NCBI RefSeq assembly: GCF_016906305.1
Contig: NZ_JADDOL010000005.1
Span: 1-64,000 of the forward strand
Source: Alloalcanivorax marinus
GTDB lineage: Bacteria > Pseudomonadota > Gammaproteobacteria > Pseudomonadales > Alcanivoracaceae
Reading direction: 5' to 3'
DNA length: 64,000 nt
The translations under genes were made by a program, and so were the position numbers. Positions 27,297 through 37,545 of this stretch are shown here, in pieces; the stretch's first letter is position 1, and each line of letters opens with the position of its first letter. The notes below the pieces were generated by a model. It was not told where the DNA came from and searched no databases. It saw only the letters and a program-made list of their open reading frames with translations.

Positions 27297-27336
27297 GTGT
27301 TACCTTACTACCCAGCGCGGTAACACGTGCGTTACC
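27297..27336. promoter_or_regulatory. candidate CbrB operator: GTGTTACC-N14-GGTAACAC plus a third GTTACC half-site
   Basis: Perfect 8-bp inverted repeat (27297-27304 and 27319-27326) with 14 bp between arms, and another GTTACC at 27331-27336. GTTAC-type repeats are what I recall for CbrB sites before crcZ in Pseudomonas. It lies 100-150 bp upstream of the A-rich RNA. Function inferred. Confidence 0.6.
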
Positions 27337-27445
27337 GAGGCCGCCCACCTTCACGTGCCTATTTTTCAAAATTTCTGTAAGTTGTTGATTTTTAAGGGAT
27401 CAACAAGCTGTTGCAATGAAAAATCCATCCATGCACTATGAATCC

Positions 27446-27638
27446 CACGCCACATAACGAAAACAACAACGGCGGCGAGGCTCAGAATAAGAACAAGAAA
27501 AGAAGAAGAATAAAGCTTGAGCCGAACAAACATGCCGTAGCGGAAATTGGTTACGGCGCAAGGCAGAAAACAAAACAAAAAATAACAACAACAGAATCAG
27601 CGCATAGGGGACCACGACCAAGGTTGTGGTCCCTTTTT
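27446..27638 (+). ncRNA. crcZ: CrcZ-like A-rich small RNA (Hfq/Crc decoy)
   Basis: Non-coding stretch between cbrB and pcnB, exactly where Pseudomonas has CrcZ. It is strikingly A-rich against a GC-rich genome and holds clusters of AANAANAA motifs: AAAACAACAAC (27460), a run AATAAGAACAAG...AAGAAGAATAAAG (27486-27515), and AAAACAAAACAAAAAATAAC with ACAACAACAG (27567-27594). It ends in a strong terminator. CrcZ-type RNAs titrate the Hfq-Crc repressor when good carbon sources run out. The 5' end is uncertain (27360-27450); a TTGCAA-17-CACTAT pair at 27411-27439 is one sigma-70 option. Small ORFs crossing it have no ribosome site. Confidence 0.75.
27608..27638 (+). terminator. terminator of the CrcZ-like RNA
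   Basis: 12-bp dyad GGGACCACGACC / GGTTGTGGTCCC, with one G-U pair, followed by TTTTT. Confidence 0.9.
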
Positions 27639-27883
27639 ACTTTTCGGGCCTGGTGGACCAGAGCGGAAGTGTACCCCACTCCCCCGTCCTTTCTCCATAT
27701 CGGATGACCGATGACGGCGAAAAAGTGCTACCATGCCGCCTTTCATCTCGTCAGGACGTTTTTTGCTCAATGGCATCCAGATTCGTAGAGCGTTCAGCGG
27801 CATTCTTTCCGCTCCTGTGGACTCTCATTTCAAGACCCTTCATCTCCCTCTGGACCCGACTCCTGCGCAAAGGTTCCTTTGAC

Positions 27884-29230
27884 ATGCCCCGGCTTCCCGA
27901 AGCAAGGGTGATCCCCCGCGACCAGCACCCGATCTCCCGCAAGGACATCTCCCGCGCCGCCCTGAATGTGCTCTACGGACTGCACAAGGCCGGGTTCGAG
28001 GCATATCTGGTCGGCGGCTGCCTGCGCGACCTGCTGTGCGGGCGCCAGCCCAAGGACTTCGACGTGGTCACCGACGCCACGCCGGACGAGGTGCACCGCC
28101 TGTTCAAGCGCAGCCGCATCATCGGCCGCCGCTTCCAGATCGTGCACGTGCGCTTCGGCCGCGAGGTCATCGAGGTGTCCACCTTCCGGGCCTTCCAGCG
28201 GGACGATCTGGACGACGACCAGCACCTGGCCCATGAGGAAACCGGGCTGGTGTTGCGCGACAACGCCTGGGGCAGCATCGAGGAAGACGCCCTGCGCCGG
28301 GATTTCACCGTCAACGCCCTTTACTACAACATCGCCGACTTCGCCCTGTACGACTTCGTGCAGAGCCGGCGCGACATCGAGCGCGGCGTGCTGCGCCTGA
28401 TCGGCGACCCGGAGCAACGCTACCGGGAAGACCCGGTGCGCATGCTGCGCGCCGCCCGTTTCGCCGCCAAGCTGGGGTTCGAGCCGGACCGGGCCACCGC
28501 CGAGCCGATTCCGCGTCTGGCGGAACTGCTGCTGCAGGTACCGCCGGCCCGCTTGTTCGATGAGGTGCTCAAGCTGTTTCTCAGCGGTCACGCCCGCGCC
28601 TCCTACAACGAGCTCCGCGACCTGGGCCTGTTCCCCTTCCTGTTCCCGGAAACCGACCGGTGCCTGCGCGGCGACCAGGGCGACATGTGGGACGACCTGA
28701 TTCTGGCGGCCATGGACAACACCGACGCGCGCCTGGCCGAGGACAAGCCGGTGACCCCGGCCTTTATCTTCGCCGTGCTGCTGTGGCCGGTGGTGGTGGC
28801 GCGCCTGGACAAGCACCGCGCCGACGGCGTGCCGCCGGCGCCGGCCCTGCACAAGGCGGCCAGCTGGGCGCTGGACCAGCAGATCCGCCACACCGCCGTG
28901 CCGCGCCGCTTCTCCACCGTGATGCGCGAAATGTGGGATCTTCAGCAGCGGCTGCCGCGCCGGGGCGGCAAACGCGCCGATACCCTGCTGCAGCATCCGC
29001 GCTTCCGCGCCGCCTACGATTTTCTGTTGCTGCGCGAGCAGGCCGGCGAGCTGCGTGCCGGGCTGGGCGCCTGGTGGACCCGCTACCAGCAGGTCGACGA
29101 GTCGGAACGCTACGCCATGACCCAGGCCCTGGGCCCCAACCAGGGCGGTGGGGGTGGCGGCAGCGGCGCCAATGGCGGCCGCCGCCGACGGCGCCGGCGC
29201 TCCGGGCGCTCCTCGTCCAACCAGGATTGA
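27884..29230 (+). CDS. pcnB: poly(A) polymerase I
   Basis: Adds 3' poly(A) tails that promote RNA decay. Nucleotidyltransferase head with LVGGCLRDLL, DFDVVTDAT (catalytic aspartates) and RRDFTVNALYYN; RNA-binding domains follow, and the tail ends in a Gly-rich and Arg/Ser-rich stretch. I chose ATG 27884 (448 residues), with AAAGG 10 nt upstream and the conserved IPRDQHPISRKDIS soon after. The frame is open upstream, including ATG 27770, and the E. coli protein has about 30 extra residues here, so a longer form is possible. Same order as in Pseudomonas: crcZ-pcnB-folK. Confidence 0.94.
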   Translation: MPRLPEARVIPRDQHPISRKDISRAALNVLYGLHKAGFEAYLVGGCLRDLLCGRQPKDFDVVTDATPDEVHRLFKRSRIIGRRFQIVHVRFGREVIEVSTFRAFQRDDLDDDQHLAHEETGLVLRDNAWGSIEEDALRRDFTVNALYYNIADFALYDFVQSRRDIERGVLRLIGDPEQRYREDPVRMLRAARFAAKLGFEPDRATAEPIPRLAELLLQVPPARLFDEVLKLFLSGHARASYNELRDLGLFPFLFPETDRCLRGDQGDMWDDLILAAMDNTDARLAEDKPVTPAFIFAVLLWPVVVARLDKHRADGVPPAPALHKAASWALDQQIRHTAVPRRFSTVMREMWDLQQRLPRRGGKRADTLLQHPRFRAAYDFLLLREQAGELRAGLGAWWTRYQQVDESERYAMTQALGPNQGGGGGGSGANGGRRRRRRRSGRSSSNQD

Positions 29231-29249
29231 GCGCCGGGGGAGTGGTGGC

Positions 29250-29750
29250 ATGGTGGTGATCGGCCTGGGCAGCAATCTCAACGACCCGGCGCATCAGGTG
29301 ACGGCGGCGCTGGGCGCCCTGGCCGCCCTGCCGGAAACGCGCCTGATCGGCCATTCCGATCTGTACAGCACCGCCCCGGTGGGCCCCCAGGATCAGCCCG
29401 ATTACGTCAACGCGGTGGCGCTGCTGGACACCACGCTGGACCCGCTGGCGCTGCTCGACGCCCTGCAGGCGCTGGAGCGGGCCGCCGGCCGCCGGCGCCT
29501 GCGCCACTGGGGCGAACGCACCCTGGATCTGGATATACTGCTGTGGGACCAGGCCAGCGTGCGCCTGCCGCGCCTGCGCATTCCGCACCCGGAAATGACG
29601 CACCGCGCCTTCGTGCTGCGGCCGCTGCTCGACCGGCTGCCGGACTGCCGCTTGCCGGACGGCACGCCCCTGGCGGACCATTGGCCGGCGGTGGCCGAAC
29701 AGCCGCTGCACCGCCTGCACCGTCTGGAGGAGGACCGGTTTGCTGACTGA
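29250..29750 (+). CDS. folK: HPPK: hydroxymethyldihydropterin pyrophosphokinase
   Basis: Transfers pyrophosphate to 6-hydroxymethyl-dihydropterin before FolP (whose gene is at 50780). 166 residues with GLGSNL, YVNAVA, and the catalytic signature RTLDLDILLW plus IPHPEMTHRAFVLRPL. GGGGGAG precedes the ATG. It ends within the first codons of the kinase gene that follows (11 bp overlap). Confidence 0.96.
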   Translation: MVVIGLGSNLNDPAHQVTAALGALAALPETRLIGHSDLYSTAPVGPQDQPDYVNAVALLDTTLDPLALLDALQALERAAGRRRLRHWGERTLDLDILLWDQASVRLPRLRIPHPEMTHRAFVLRPLLDRLPDCRLPDGTPLADHWPAVAEQPLHRLHRLEEDRFAD

Positions 29751-30417
29751 ACGCATCAATGCGCTGCGCGCCAGCGGCGAGCTGCCCCGCTTTATCGCCG
29801 TGGAGGGCCCCATCGGCGTCGGCAAGACCACCCTGGCGCGGCGGCTGGCGGACACCTTCGGCTTCGACACCCTGCTGGAGCAGGCCGAGGACAACCCGTT
29901 CCTGACCCGCTTCTACCAGGACCCGGCCCGCTTTGCCCTGCAGACCGAGCTGTTCTTTCTGTTCCAGCGCGCCGACCAGCTCCGCCAGCTTCAGCAGCAG
30001 GACCTGTTCACCGGTCCCAAGGTGGCGGACTTCCTGGTCGACAAGAACCGTCTGTTCGCCGAGGTGAACCTGGACGAGGATGAGTTCGCCCTCTACGACA
30101 ATGTGTTCCGGCACATGCTGCTGGACGCCCCGGCGCCGGACCTGGTGATCTATCTGCAGGCGCCCACCGGGGTGTTGCGCCAGCGGGTGCAGAAACGCGG
30201 CCACGACTTCGAGCAGCGCGTGGACCCGGGCTATCTGGGCCGTCTCAACGACGCCTACACCCGCTTCTTCCACTTCTACGACGCGGCGCCGCTGCTGATC
30301 GTCAATGCCGCCGAGATCGACCTGGTCAGCGGCGAGGCGGACTACCAGCAGCTGGTGGGCGAGTTGCTGGACATCCGCACGGGCCGCCACTATTTTAACC
30401 CCCGCCCGCTGGTGTAA
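29740..30417 (+). CDS. deoxynucleoside kinase
   Basis: P-loop kinase of 225 residues resembling the deoxyadenosine/deoxyguanosine kinase family: VEGPIGVGKTTLARRL at the N-terminus, ENPF-like EDNPFL after it, and an Arg-rich lid (RQRVQKRGHDFEQRV). TTG start with GGAGGAGG about 7 nt upstream. Role is salvage of deoxynucleosides; the specific base is not determinable. Sits between folK and panB, an order shared with Pseudomonas and relatives. Confidence 0.9.
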   Translation: MLTERINALRASGELPRFIAVEGPIGVGKTTLARRLADTFGFDTLLEQAEDNPFLTRFYQDPARFALQTELFFLFQRADQLRQLQQQDLFTGPKVADFLVDKNRLFAEVNLDEDEFALYDNVFRHMLLDAPAPDLVIYLQAPTGVLRQRVQKRGHDFEQRVDPGYLGRLNDAYTRFFHFYDAAPLLIVNAAEIDLVSGEADYQQLVGELLDIRTGRHYFNPRPLV

Positions 30418-30455
30418 TACCCGATGCCAGTGTGAACCGGCCCAGGGAGCAGCCC

Positions 30456-31244
30456 ATGCCCGTTACCATCCGCACCCTCAAGAAACGCAAGGACGACGGG
30501 GAAAAGTTCTCCGTCCTGACCGCCTACGACGCCACCTTTTCGCGCCTGATCAGCGAAGCCGGCGTGGACGCCATCCTGATCGGCGATTCCCTCGGCAATG
30601 TGATCCAGGGCCAGGACAGCACCGTGCCGGTGACCCTGGAGCAGATGGTCTACCACACCGAGTGCGTGGCCCGCGGTAATCAGGGCAGCCTGATCATCGC
30701 CGACGTGCCCTTCATGGGCGCCGCCACCCTGGAAAGCACCCTCGACGCGGCCACCGCGCTGATGCAGGCCGGCGCCAACGTGATCAAGCTGGAAGGCGGC
30801 GCCTGGCTGGCGGACGCCATCACCGTGCTCAAACGCAATGGCGTGCCGGTGTGCGCGCACATGGGCCTGACCCCGCAATCGGTGAACGCCTTCGGCGGCT
30901 ACCGGGTGCAGGGCAAGGACGAGGCCGGCGCCCGGGAACTGCTGGACGCCGCCTATACCCTGGACCGGGCCGGCGCCGCCCTGTTCGTGCTGGAATGCGT
31001 GCCGCGCACCCTGAGCGCCGAGATCACCGCCGCCGTGGAAGCGCCGGTGATCGGCATCGGCGCCGCCCCGGAGTGCGACGGCCAGGTGCTGGTGATGCAC
31101 GACATGCTGGGCCTGAATCCGCGGCCGGCCCGGTTCGTGAAGGATTTCATGGCGGAATCCGACGGTGGCGTCGCCGGCGCCTTCCGGGCCTATCATGAAG
31201 CGGTCAAAAGCGGCCGCTTTCCCGCCGACGAACACTGTTTCTGA
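30456..31244 (+). CDS. panB: 3-methyl-2-oxobutanoate hydroxymethyltransferase
   Basis: First step of pantothenate synthesis, forming ketopantoate with methylene-THF. TIM-barrel enzyme of 262 residues; Mg-binding and active-site segments TAYDATFSRL, IGDSLGNV, KLEGG and GIGAAPECDGQVLVMHDMLG are present. AGGGAG lies 6 nt before the ATG. Followed 2 bp later by panC. Confidence 0.97.
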   Translation: MPVTIRTLKKRKDDGEKFSVLTAYDATFSRLISEAGVDAILIGDSLGNVIQGQDSTVPVTLEQMVYHTECVARGNQGSLIIADVPFMGAATLESTLDAATALMQAGANVIKLEGGAWLADAITVLKRNGVPVCAHMGLTPQSVNAFGGYRVQGKDEAGARELLDAAYTLDRAGAALFVLECVPRTLSAEITAAVEAPVIGIGAAPECDGQVLVMHDMLGLNPRPARFVKDFMAESDGGVAGAFRAYHEAVKSGRFPADEHCF

Positions 31245-31246
31245 CC

Positions 31247-32101
31247 ATGGACATCCTGCATAGCGTCGCCGAGGTGCGGGCGCGCGTGGCGCAATGGCGC
31301 CGCGACGGCCGCACCGTCGGCCTGGTGCCCACCATGGGCAATCTCCACGACGGCCACCTGAGCCTGGTACAGGCCGCTCGCCAGGAGTGCGACGCGGTGG
31401 TGGTGTCGGTGTTCGTCAACCCCACCCAGTTCGGCCCCGGCGAGGATTTCGACGCCTACCCGCGCACCCTGGACGCGGACGCCGACCGGCTCCGCGACGC
31501 CAACGTGGAGGTGCTGTTCGCCCCTTCGGTGGAAGAAATGTATCCGCTGGGCGCCAACCGCTCCTGGGTGGAGGTGGACGAGCTGGGCGATTATCTGTGC
31601 GGCGCCGACCGGCCCGGTCATTTCCGGGGCGTGACCACGGTGGTCAGCAAGCTGTTCCATATCGTCCAGCCGGACGTGGCGGTGTTCGGCGAGAAGGATT
31701 TTCAGCAGCTGGCGATTCTGCGCCGCATGACCGAGGAACTGCTGTTCCCGATCCGCATCGTCGGCGCCCCCACCGCCCGTGAGGCGGACGGCCTGGCGAT
31801 GAGCTCGCGCAACGGCTATCTGACCGAGCAGGAACGGGCCCTTGCCCCGCGGCTGCAGCACCATCTGCGCCAGGCCCGCCAGGCGCTGGAAGACGGCGAA
31901 CGGGACTTCCGGACGCTGGAAGTCAGGACCGCCGAGGCGCTCGGGAAGGACGGTTTCGGGGTGGACTATGTGACCGTGGCCAACGCCCGCACCCTGGTGC
32001 CGGCGGCCCCCGGGGACCGGGAGCTGGTGATCGCCGCCGCCGCCCGGCTCGGCAAGCCGAGATTGATCGACAATCTGACGCTGACGCTGCCCGCGTCCTG
32101 A
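31247..32101 (+). CDS. panC: pantothenate synthetase
   Basis: Condenses pantoate and beta-alanine using ATP. 284 residues with VPTMGNLHDGHLSLV, VSVFVNPTQFGP, FGEKDFQQL and the KMSKS-like MSSRNGYL. Directly follows panB and precedes panD, so the whole branch to pantothenate is in one cluster. Confidence 0.97.
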   Translation: MDILHSVAEVRARVAQWRRDGRTVGLVPTMGNLHDGHLSLVQAARQECDAVVVSVFVNPTQFGPGEDFDAYPRTLDADADRLRDANVEVLFAPSVEEMYPLGANRSWVEVDELGDYLCGADRPGHFRGVTTVVSKLFHIVQPDVAVFGEKDFQQLAILRRMTEELLFPIRIVGAPTAREADGLAMSSRNGYLTEQERALAPRLQHHLRQARQALEDGERDFRTLEVRTAEALGKDGFGVDYVTVANARTLVPAAPGDRELVIAAAARLGKPRLIDNLTLTLPAS

Positions 32102-32146
32102 TAAGCTGCGTCGCAAAATGGCCCGAAACAGCCTGTTTCCCCTTTC

Positions 32147-32175
32147 TTGTATGTGACCGGGGGTTCATGCATACT
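32147..32175 (+). promoter_or_regulatory. putative panD promoter
   Basis: TTGTAT and CATACT separated by 17 bp in the 138 bp gap between panC and panD, about 65 bp before the panD ATG. It suggests panD can be expressed apart from panBC. Confidence 0.5.
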
Positions 32176-32239
32176 GCCGGCCCCTCGCAGAGGCCGGCCC
32201 CAAGGGCCGATCCAGGGGTTGTTCAGAGAGGTACCCGAC

Positions 32240-32620
32240 ATGCAGTGCACCATGCTGAAAGCCAAGTTGCACCAGGCCCGCGTGACCCACGCGGAACTCG
32301 AGTATGAAGGCTCCTGCGCCATCGACGGCGAGTTGATGGACATGGCCGGCATTCTTGAGTATGAGCAAATCCAGATCTACAACCTGGATAACGGCGAGCG
32401 CTTCGAAACCTACGCCATTCGTGGCGAGGAGGGTTCCAAGATTATCTCCGTGAATGGCGCCGCCGCCCATAAAGCGCAGCCCGGCCACCGGGTGATCATT
32501 TGCGCCTATGCCAACTACTCCAGCTCCGAGCTGATCAATTACAAGCCGCGCCTGATCTACATGGGCGAAGGCAATGCCGTGAAAGGCACCAGCAACGCCA
32601 TTCCGGTTCAGGTGGCCTGA
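32240..32620 (+). CDS. panD: aspartate 1-decarboxylase proenzyme
   Basis: Makes beta-alanine from aspartate. 126-residue pyruvoyl enzyme that cleaves itself between G24 and S25 (EGSCAID), the serine becoming the pyruvoyl cofactor. The catalytic segment ANYSS and the family pattern [15 protein letters not shown] are intact. GAGAGG precedes the ATG. A terminator follows. Confidence 0.97.
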   Translation: MQCTMLKAKLHQARVTHAELEYEGSCAIDGELMDMAGILEYEQIQIYNLDNGERFETYAIRGEEGSKIISVNGAAAHKAQPGHRVIICAYANYSSSELINYKPRLIYMGEGNAVKGTSNAIPVQVA

Positions 32621-32647
32621 TCGCCACCCGGCTTTTTGCCCTCTCCA

Positions 32648-32674
32648 AACGCCGGCCTCGCGCCGGCGTTTTTT
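32648..32674 (+). terminator. terminator after panD
   Basis: Stem ACGCCGGC / GCCGGCGT with loop CTCGC, followed by six T. Confidence 0.88.
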
Positions 32675-32966
32675 GTTGTCCCCAGCCTACCGCCTGATCG
32701 CGCCGACGCCATTCGCCTTTGGTCTTAGTCCCGCTTTCCCGCCACGGGATGCACCGCCCGCCCTTCCCCTCTAAAGTAGTACGCAACGCCGACCGGCGGA
32801 CGACCGGCCGGTTATAGACCATGGTGGAATTCAGCCGGCGCCGCGGCGGCGGGATAATGCGTGGCCATGCGCCTGCCGGCGGGATCCGGCCACGTCACGG
32901 CGCACCGGACTCCCGCGCCGTGCGGGAAGAACAAGACAACCAGCGGGCAGTACGAAGGAGACAGCC
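32675..32966 (+). other. acs upstream region, no gene seen
   Basis: Gap before acs. Short open frames here lack ribosome sites and family features. A GATAAT at 32853-32858 with weak TTCAGC 17 bp upstream could be a promoter. AAGAACAA at 32927-32934, 32 nt before the acs ATG, fits the AANAANAA motif of Hfq/Crc targets. Confidence 0.4.
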
Positions 32967-34910
<1,944 letters not shown>

Positions 34911-34943
34911 CGCCGGCCCCGGACCGGGCCCCGGACCGCAAAT

Positions 34944-35008
34944 GTAGGAGCGACTTCAGTCGCGATGCCAGCGGCACCGCCGTTGATCGCGGCTGAAGCC
35001 GCTCCTAC
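34944..35008. repeat. REP-type inverted pair
   Basis: GTAGGAGCGACTTCAGTCGC plus GAT (34944-34966) faces ATCGCGGCTGAAGCCGCTCC plus TAC (34986-35008) with 19 bp between, in the gap between the convergent acs and emrB-like genes. Each arm is itself a small palindrome around CTTCAG/CTGAAG. Confidence 0.88.
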
Positions 35009-35017
35009 ACGCCCCCC

Positions 35018-36502
35018 CTACGCGGGCCGACGTTGTTGGTGACGCAGCAGCAGCACCAGCGGTATCGCCGCCATGTTGATCCACATCAGCAGCCGGAAAT
35101 CGTTCATGTAGCTGATCTCCGCCGCCTGCGCCATCAGTGTCTGATACACCGCCGCCGGCACCCCGCTCACCATCTCCTTGATGGGCAGCCCCTGGGCGAT
35201 CCAGGCCCCCGGTTGCAGATGCTCGCCGAGCTGCTGCTGGTTGATCCACATATTCCGCGCCAGCATGGCGGTCATGATCGAGATGCCGACACTGGAGCCC
35301 AGGTTGCGCGACAACGAGAACAGGGAGGCCCCCTCGGTGCGCAGTTCCGGTTTGAGGGTGGCGTAGGTCAGCGCGCTGGCGGGCACGAACACCAGCCCCA
35401 GGCCCAGGCCCTGCAGTACGCCGGTCCAGATCAAGGTGTCGCGGCTCACTTCCAGGGTGAAGCCGGCCATTTCGTGCAGCGAAGCGGTAATGAACAGCAG
35501 CCCGGTGACCACCAGGACACGCGGATCCAGCCGGGTGCGCATCAACCGGCCCACCAGCATCATCGAGAACATGGACCCCAGCCCGCGCGGCGCCAGCACC
35601 AGCCCGGTGGTGACCGCCGGATAGTCCTTCCACTGCTGCAGGAACGGCGGCAGCAGCGCCATGGTGGCCAACAGAATGATGCCGACCACGAAGATGAACA
35701 CCACGCCGGTGGCGAAATTGCGGTCCTTGAACAGACTCAGATTGATAAAGGGGTCTTTCTTGGTGAACGAATGCACCAGGAACAGGTAGAAGCCGAGCAC
35801 CGCCAGCAAGGCCTCGACCTGAATCTCGAAGCTCTCGAACCACTTTTCCTGCTCGCCCCGGTCCAGCATCAGCTGGAAGGCGCCGATGGCCAGCCCCAGG
35901 AAGGCGAAGCCCATCATATCGAAGCGCACCTTGCGGGTGTCCGTCTCCGCCACGCTCAGCCAGATGCCGGCGAAGGCCAGCAGGCCGAACGGCAGGTTGA
36001 TGTAGAACACCCAGCGCCAGCTGTACCACTCGGTCAGCCAGCCGCCCAGGGTGGGCCCGAGAATCGGCCCCACCATCACGCCCATGCCCCAGATCGCCAT
36101 GGCCTGGCCGTGTTTCTCCACCGGGTAGGAATCCAGCAGCACCGACTGGGACAGCGGCACCAGGGCGGCCCCGAAGATGCCCTGCAGGATGCGGAACATC
36201 ACCATCTGATCCAGGTTGGCGGACAGACCGCACAGGCCCGAGGCCACCGTGAAACCGGCCACCGACCACAGGAACAGCCGGCGCCGGCCCAGCCGGCCGG
36301 CGAAGAAACCCACCGCCGGGGTCATGATCGCCGCCGACACGATGTAGGAGGTCAGCACCCAGGTGATCTGGTCGGTGCTGGCCGACAGGCTGCCCTGCAT
36401 GTGCGGCAGGGCCACGTTGGCGATGGTGGTGTCCAGCACCTGCATCACCGTGGCCAGCATGATGCTGACGGTGACCAGGCGCTGGTCGTTAATGCGCGGC
36501 AT
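35018..36502 (-). CDS. DHA2-family MFS drug efflux transporter (EmrB type)
   Basis: Inner-membrane proton-driven exporter of 494 residues with about 14 hydrophobic segments. DHA2 features: LDTTIANVALPHM in segment 1, WVLTSYI, the GRLGRRR motif A loop, and GPTLGGWLTEWYSWRWVFYINLPFG (motif C region). It works with the adaptor encoded just upstream; the starts and stops overlap by 14 bp. A matching outer-membrane factor is not in the window. Confidence 0.93.
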   Translation of the reverse strand: MPRINDQRLVTVSIMLATVMQVLDTTIANVALPHMQGSLSASTDQITWVLTSYIVSAAIMTPAVGFFAGRLGRRRLFLWSVAGFTVASGLCGLSANLDQMVMFRILQGIFGAALVPLSQSVLLDSYPVEKHGQAMAIWGMGVMVGPILGPTLGGWLTEWYSWRWVFYINLPFGLLAFAGIWLSVAETDTRKVRFDMMGFAFLGLAIGAFQLMLDRGEQEKWFESFEIQVEALLAVLGFYLFLVHSFTKKDPFINLSLFKDRNFATGVVFIFVVGIILLATMALLPPFLQQWKDYPAVTTGLVLAPRGLGSMFSMMLVGRLMRTRLDPRVLVVTGLLFITASLHEMAGFTLEVSRDTLIWTGVLQGLGLGLVFVPASALTYATLKPELRTEGASLFSLSRNLGSSVGISIMTAMLARNMWINQQQLGEHLQPGAWIAQGLPIKEMVSGVPAAVYQTLMAQAAEISYMNDFRLLMWINMAAIPLVLLLRHQQRRPA

Positions 36503-37541
36503 CGGCGGTCCGGGCCGGTTCGCCGGCGTCGCCGAACAGGGAGACGCCGGTGTCGATGGCGATTTCCGCGCTCATGCCGGCGCGCAGGGGCGGCTTGCCG
36601 TCCAGGTCCTCCAGACGCAGTTTCACCGGCACCCGTTGCACCACCTTCACCCAGTTGCCGCTGGCGTTCTGCGGCGGGATCAGGGCGTACTCCGAGCCGG
36701 TGGCCGGGCTCAGGCTCTGCACCGTGGCCTTCCATACCACGCCCGGGTAACTGTCCACTTCCACTTCCACGCTCTGCCCTTCGCGGACGTTGGTGAGCTG
36801 GGTTTCCTTGAGGTTGGCTTCCACCCAGGCGGAGCGGTTCTTGGCCAGGGTGAACACCGGCACACCGGCGTTGACGCGCTCGCCGACCAGCGGCGTGCTG
36901 CCACCGATCACGCCGTCCGCCGGCGCCACGATGCGGGTGTGGGCCAGGTCATAGCGGGCCCGGTCCAGCTTGGCGGTGGCCGCCTGATAATCCGGGTGCT
37001 CCTCCACGGCCACGTCCGGGCCGCCGCCCAGCTTGGCCTTGAGGCTGGCCAGTTCCTGCTCGGTCACCGACGCCTGGGCGCCGGCCTGATCCCGTTTCTG
37101 GCGGGCGCCGTCCAGCTGTGAGCGCGACACCGCCACCCGGTCCAGGCCCTGATAACGCTCCAGCTCCCGCTGATGGTAGGCCAGGTCCCGTTCCGCCTGG
37201 GCGTGCTGGGCCTGAAGACGGGCGTAATCGGCCCGCTCGGAGAGAATGCGGTTGCGCACCGCCTGCTGGTCGGCGCGGGCTTCCTCCAGGGCGATGCGAT
37301 AGGGTTCCGGGTCCACTTCGGCGAGTACCTGGCCCTGTTGCACGGCCTGATTGCGCTCCACCTCCACCCGCGTCAGCGGTCCGCTCACATCGGCGGTGAG
37401 CGAGATCATGTCGATTTTCACGTAGGCGTTTTCGGTGCTGACGTAGCGGCGACCGCCGAACGCCAGCCAGAGCACCACCGCCAGGGCGACGATCAAACCC
37501 AGGCCCATGGCCAGGCGGCGGTTACGTTGTGTCGTGGTCAC
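36489..37541 (-). CDS. HlyD/EmrA-type membrane fusion protein
   Basis: Periplasmic adaptor of 350 residues: one N-terminal membrane anchor (LAMGLGLIVALAVVLWLAF), lipoyl half (STENAYVKIDMISLTADVSG), a long Ala/Arg/Glu-rich coiled-coil hairpin at about 85-190, the second lipoyl half (TRIVAPADGVIGG) and a beta-barrel. Lies 4 bp downstream of the marR gene and overlaps the transporter gene. Confidence 0.93.
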   Translation of the reverse strand: MTTTQRNRRLAMGLGLIVALAVVLWLAFGGRRYVSTENAYVKIDMISLTADVSGPLTRVEVERNQAVQQGQVLAEVDPEPYRIALEEARADQQAVRNRILSERADYARLQAQHAQAERDLAYHQRELERYQGLDRVAVSRSQLDGARQKRDQAGAQASVTEQELASLKAKLGGGPDVAVEEHPDYQAATAKLDRARYDLAHTRIVAPADGVIGGSTPLVGERVNAGVPVFTLAKNRSAWVEANLKETQLTNVREGQSVEVEVDSYPGVVWKATVQSLSPATGSEYALIPPQNASGNWVKVVQRVPVKLRLEDLDGKPPLRAGMSAEIAIDTGVSLFGDAGEPARTADAAH

Positions 37542-37545
37542 GAGG

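Noticed and set aside
27366-27621. Short hydrophobic frames on the minus strand and MNPTPHNENNN-type frame on the plus strand across the CrcZ-like RNA
   Set aside because: They arise from the A-rich run (T-rich on the other strand). No ribosome site; the terminator and motif pattern fit an RNA gene better.
32821-32966. Small ORFs between panD and acs
   Set aside because: Arg/Gly-rich composition of chance frames in GC-rich DNA and no ribosome site.
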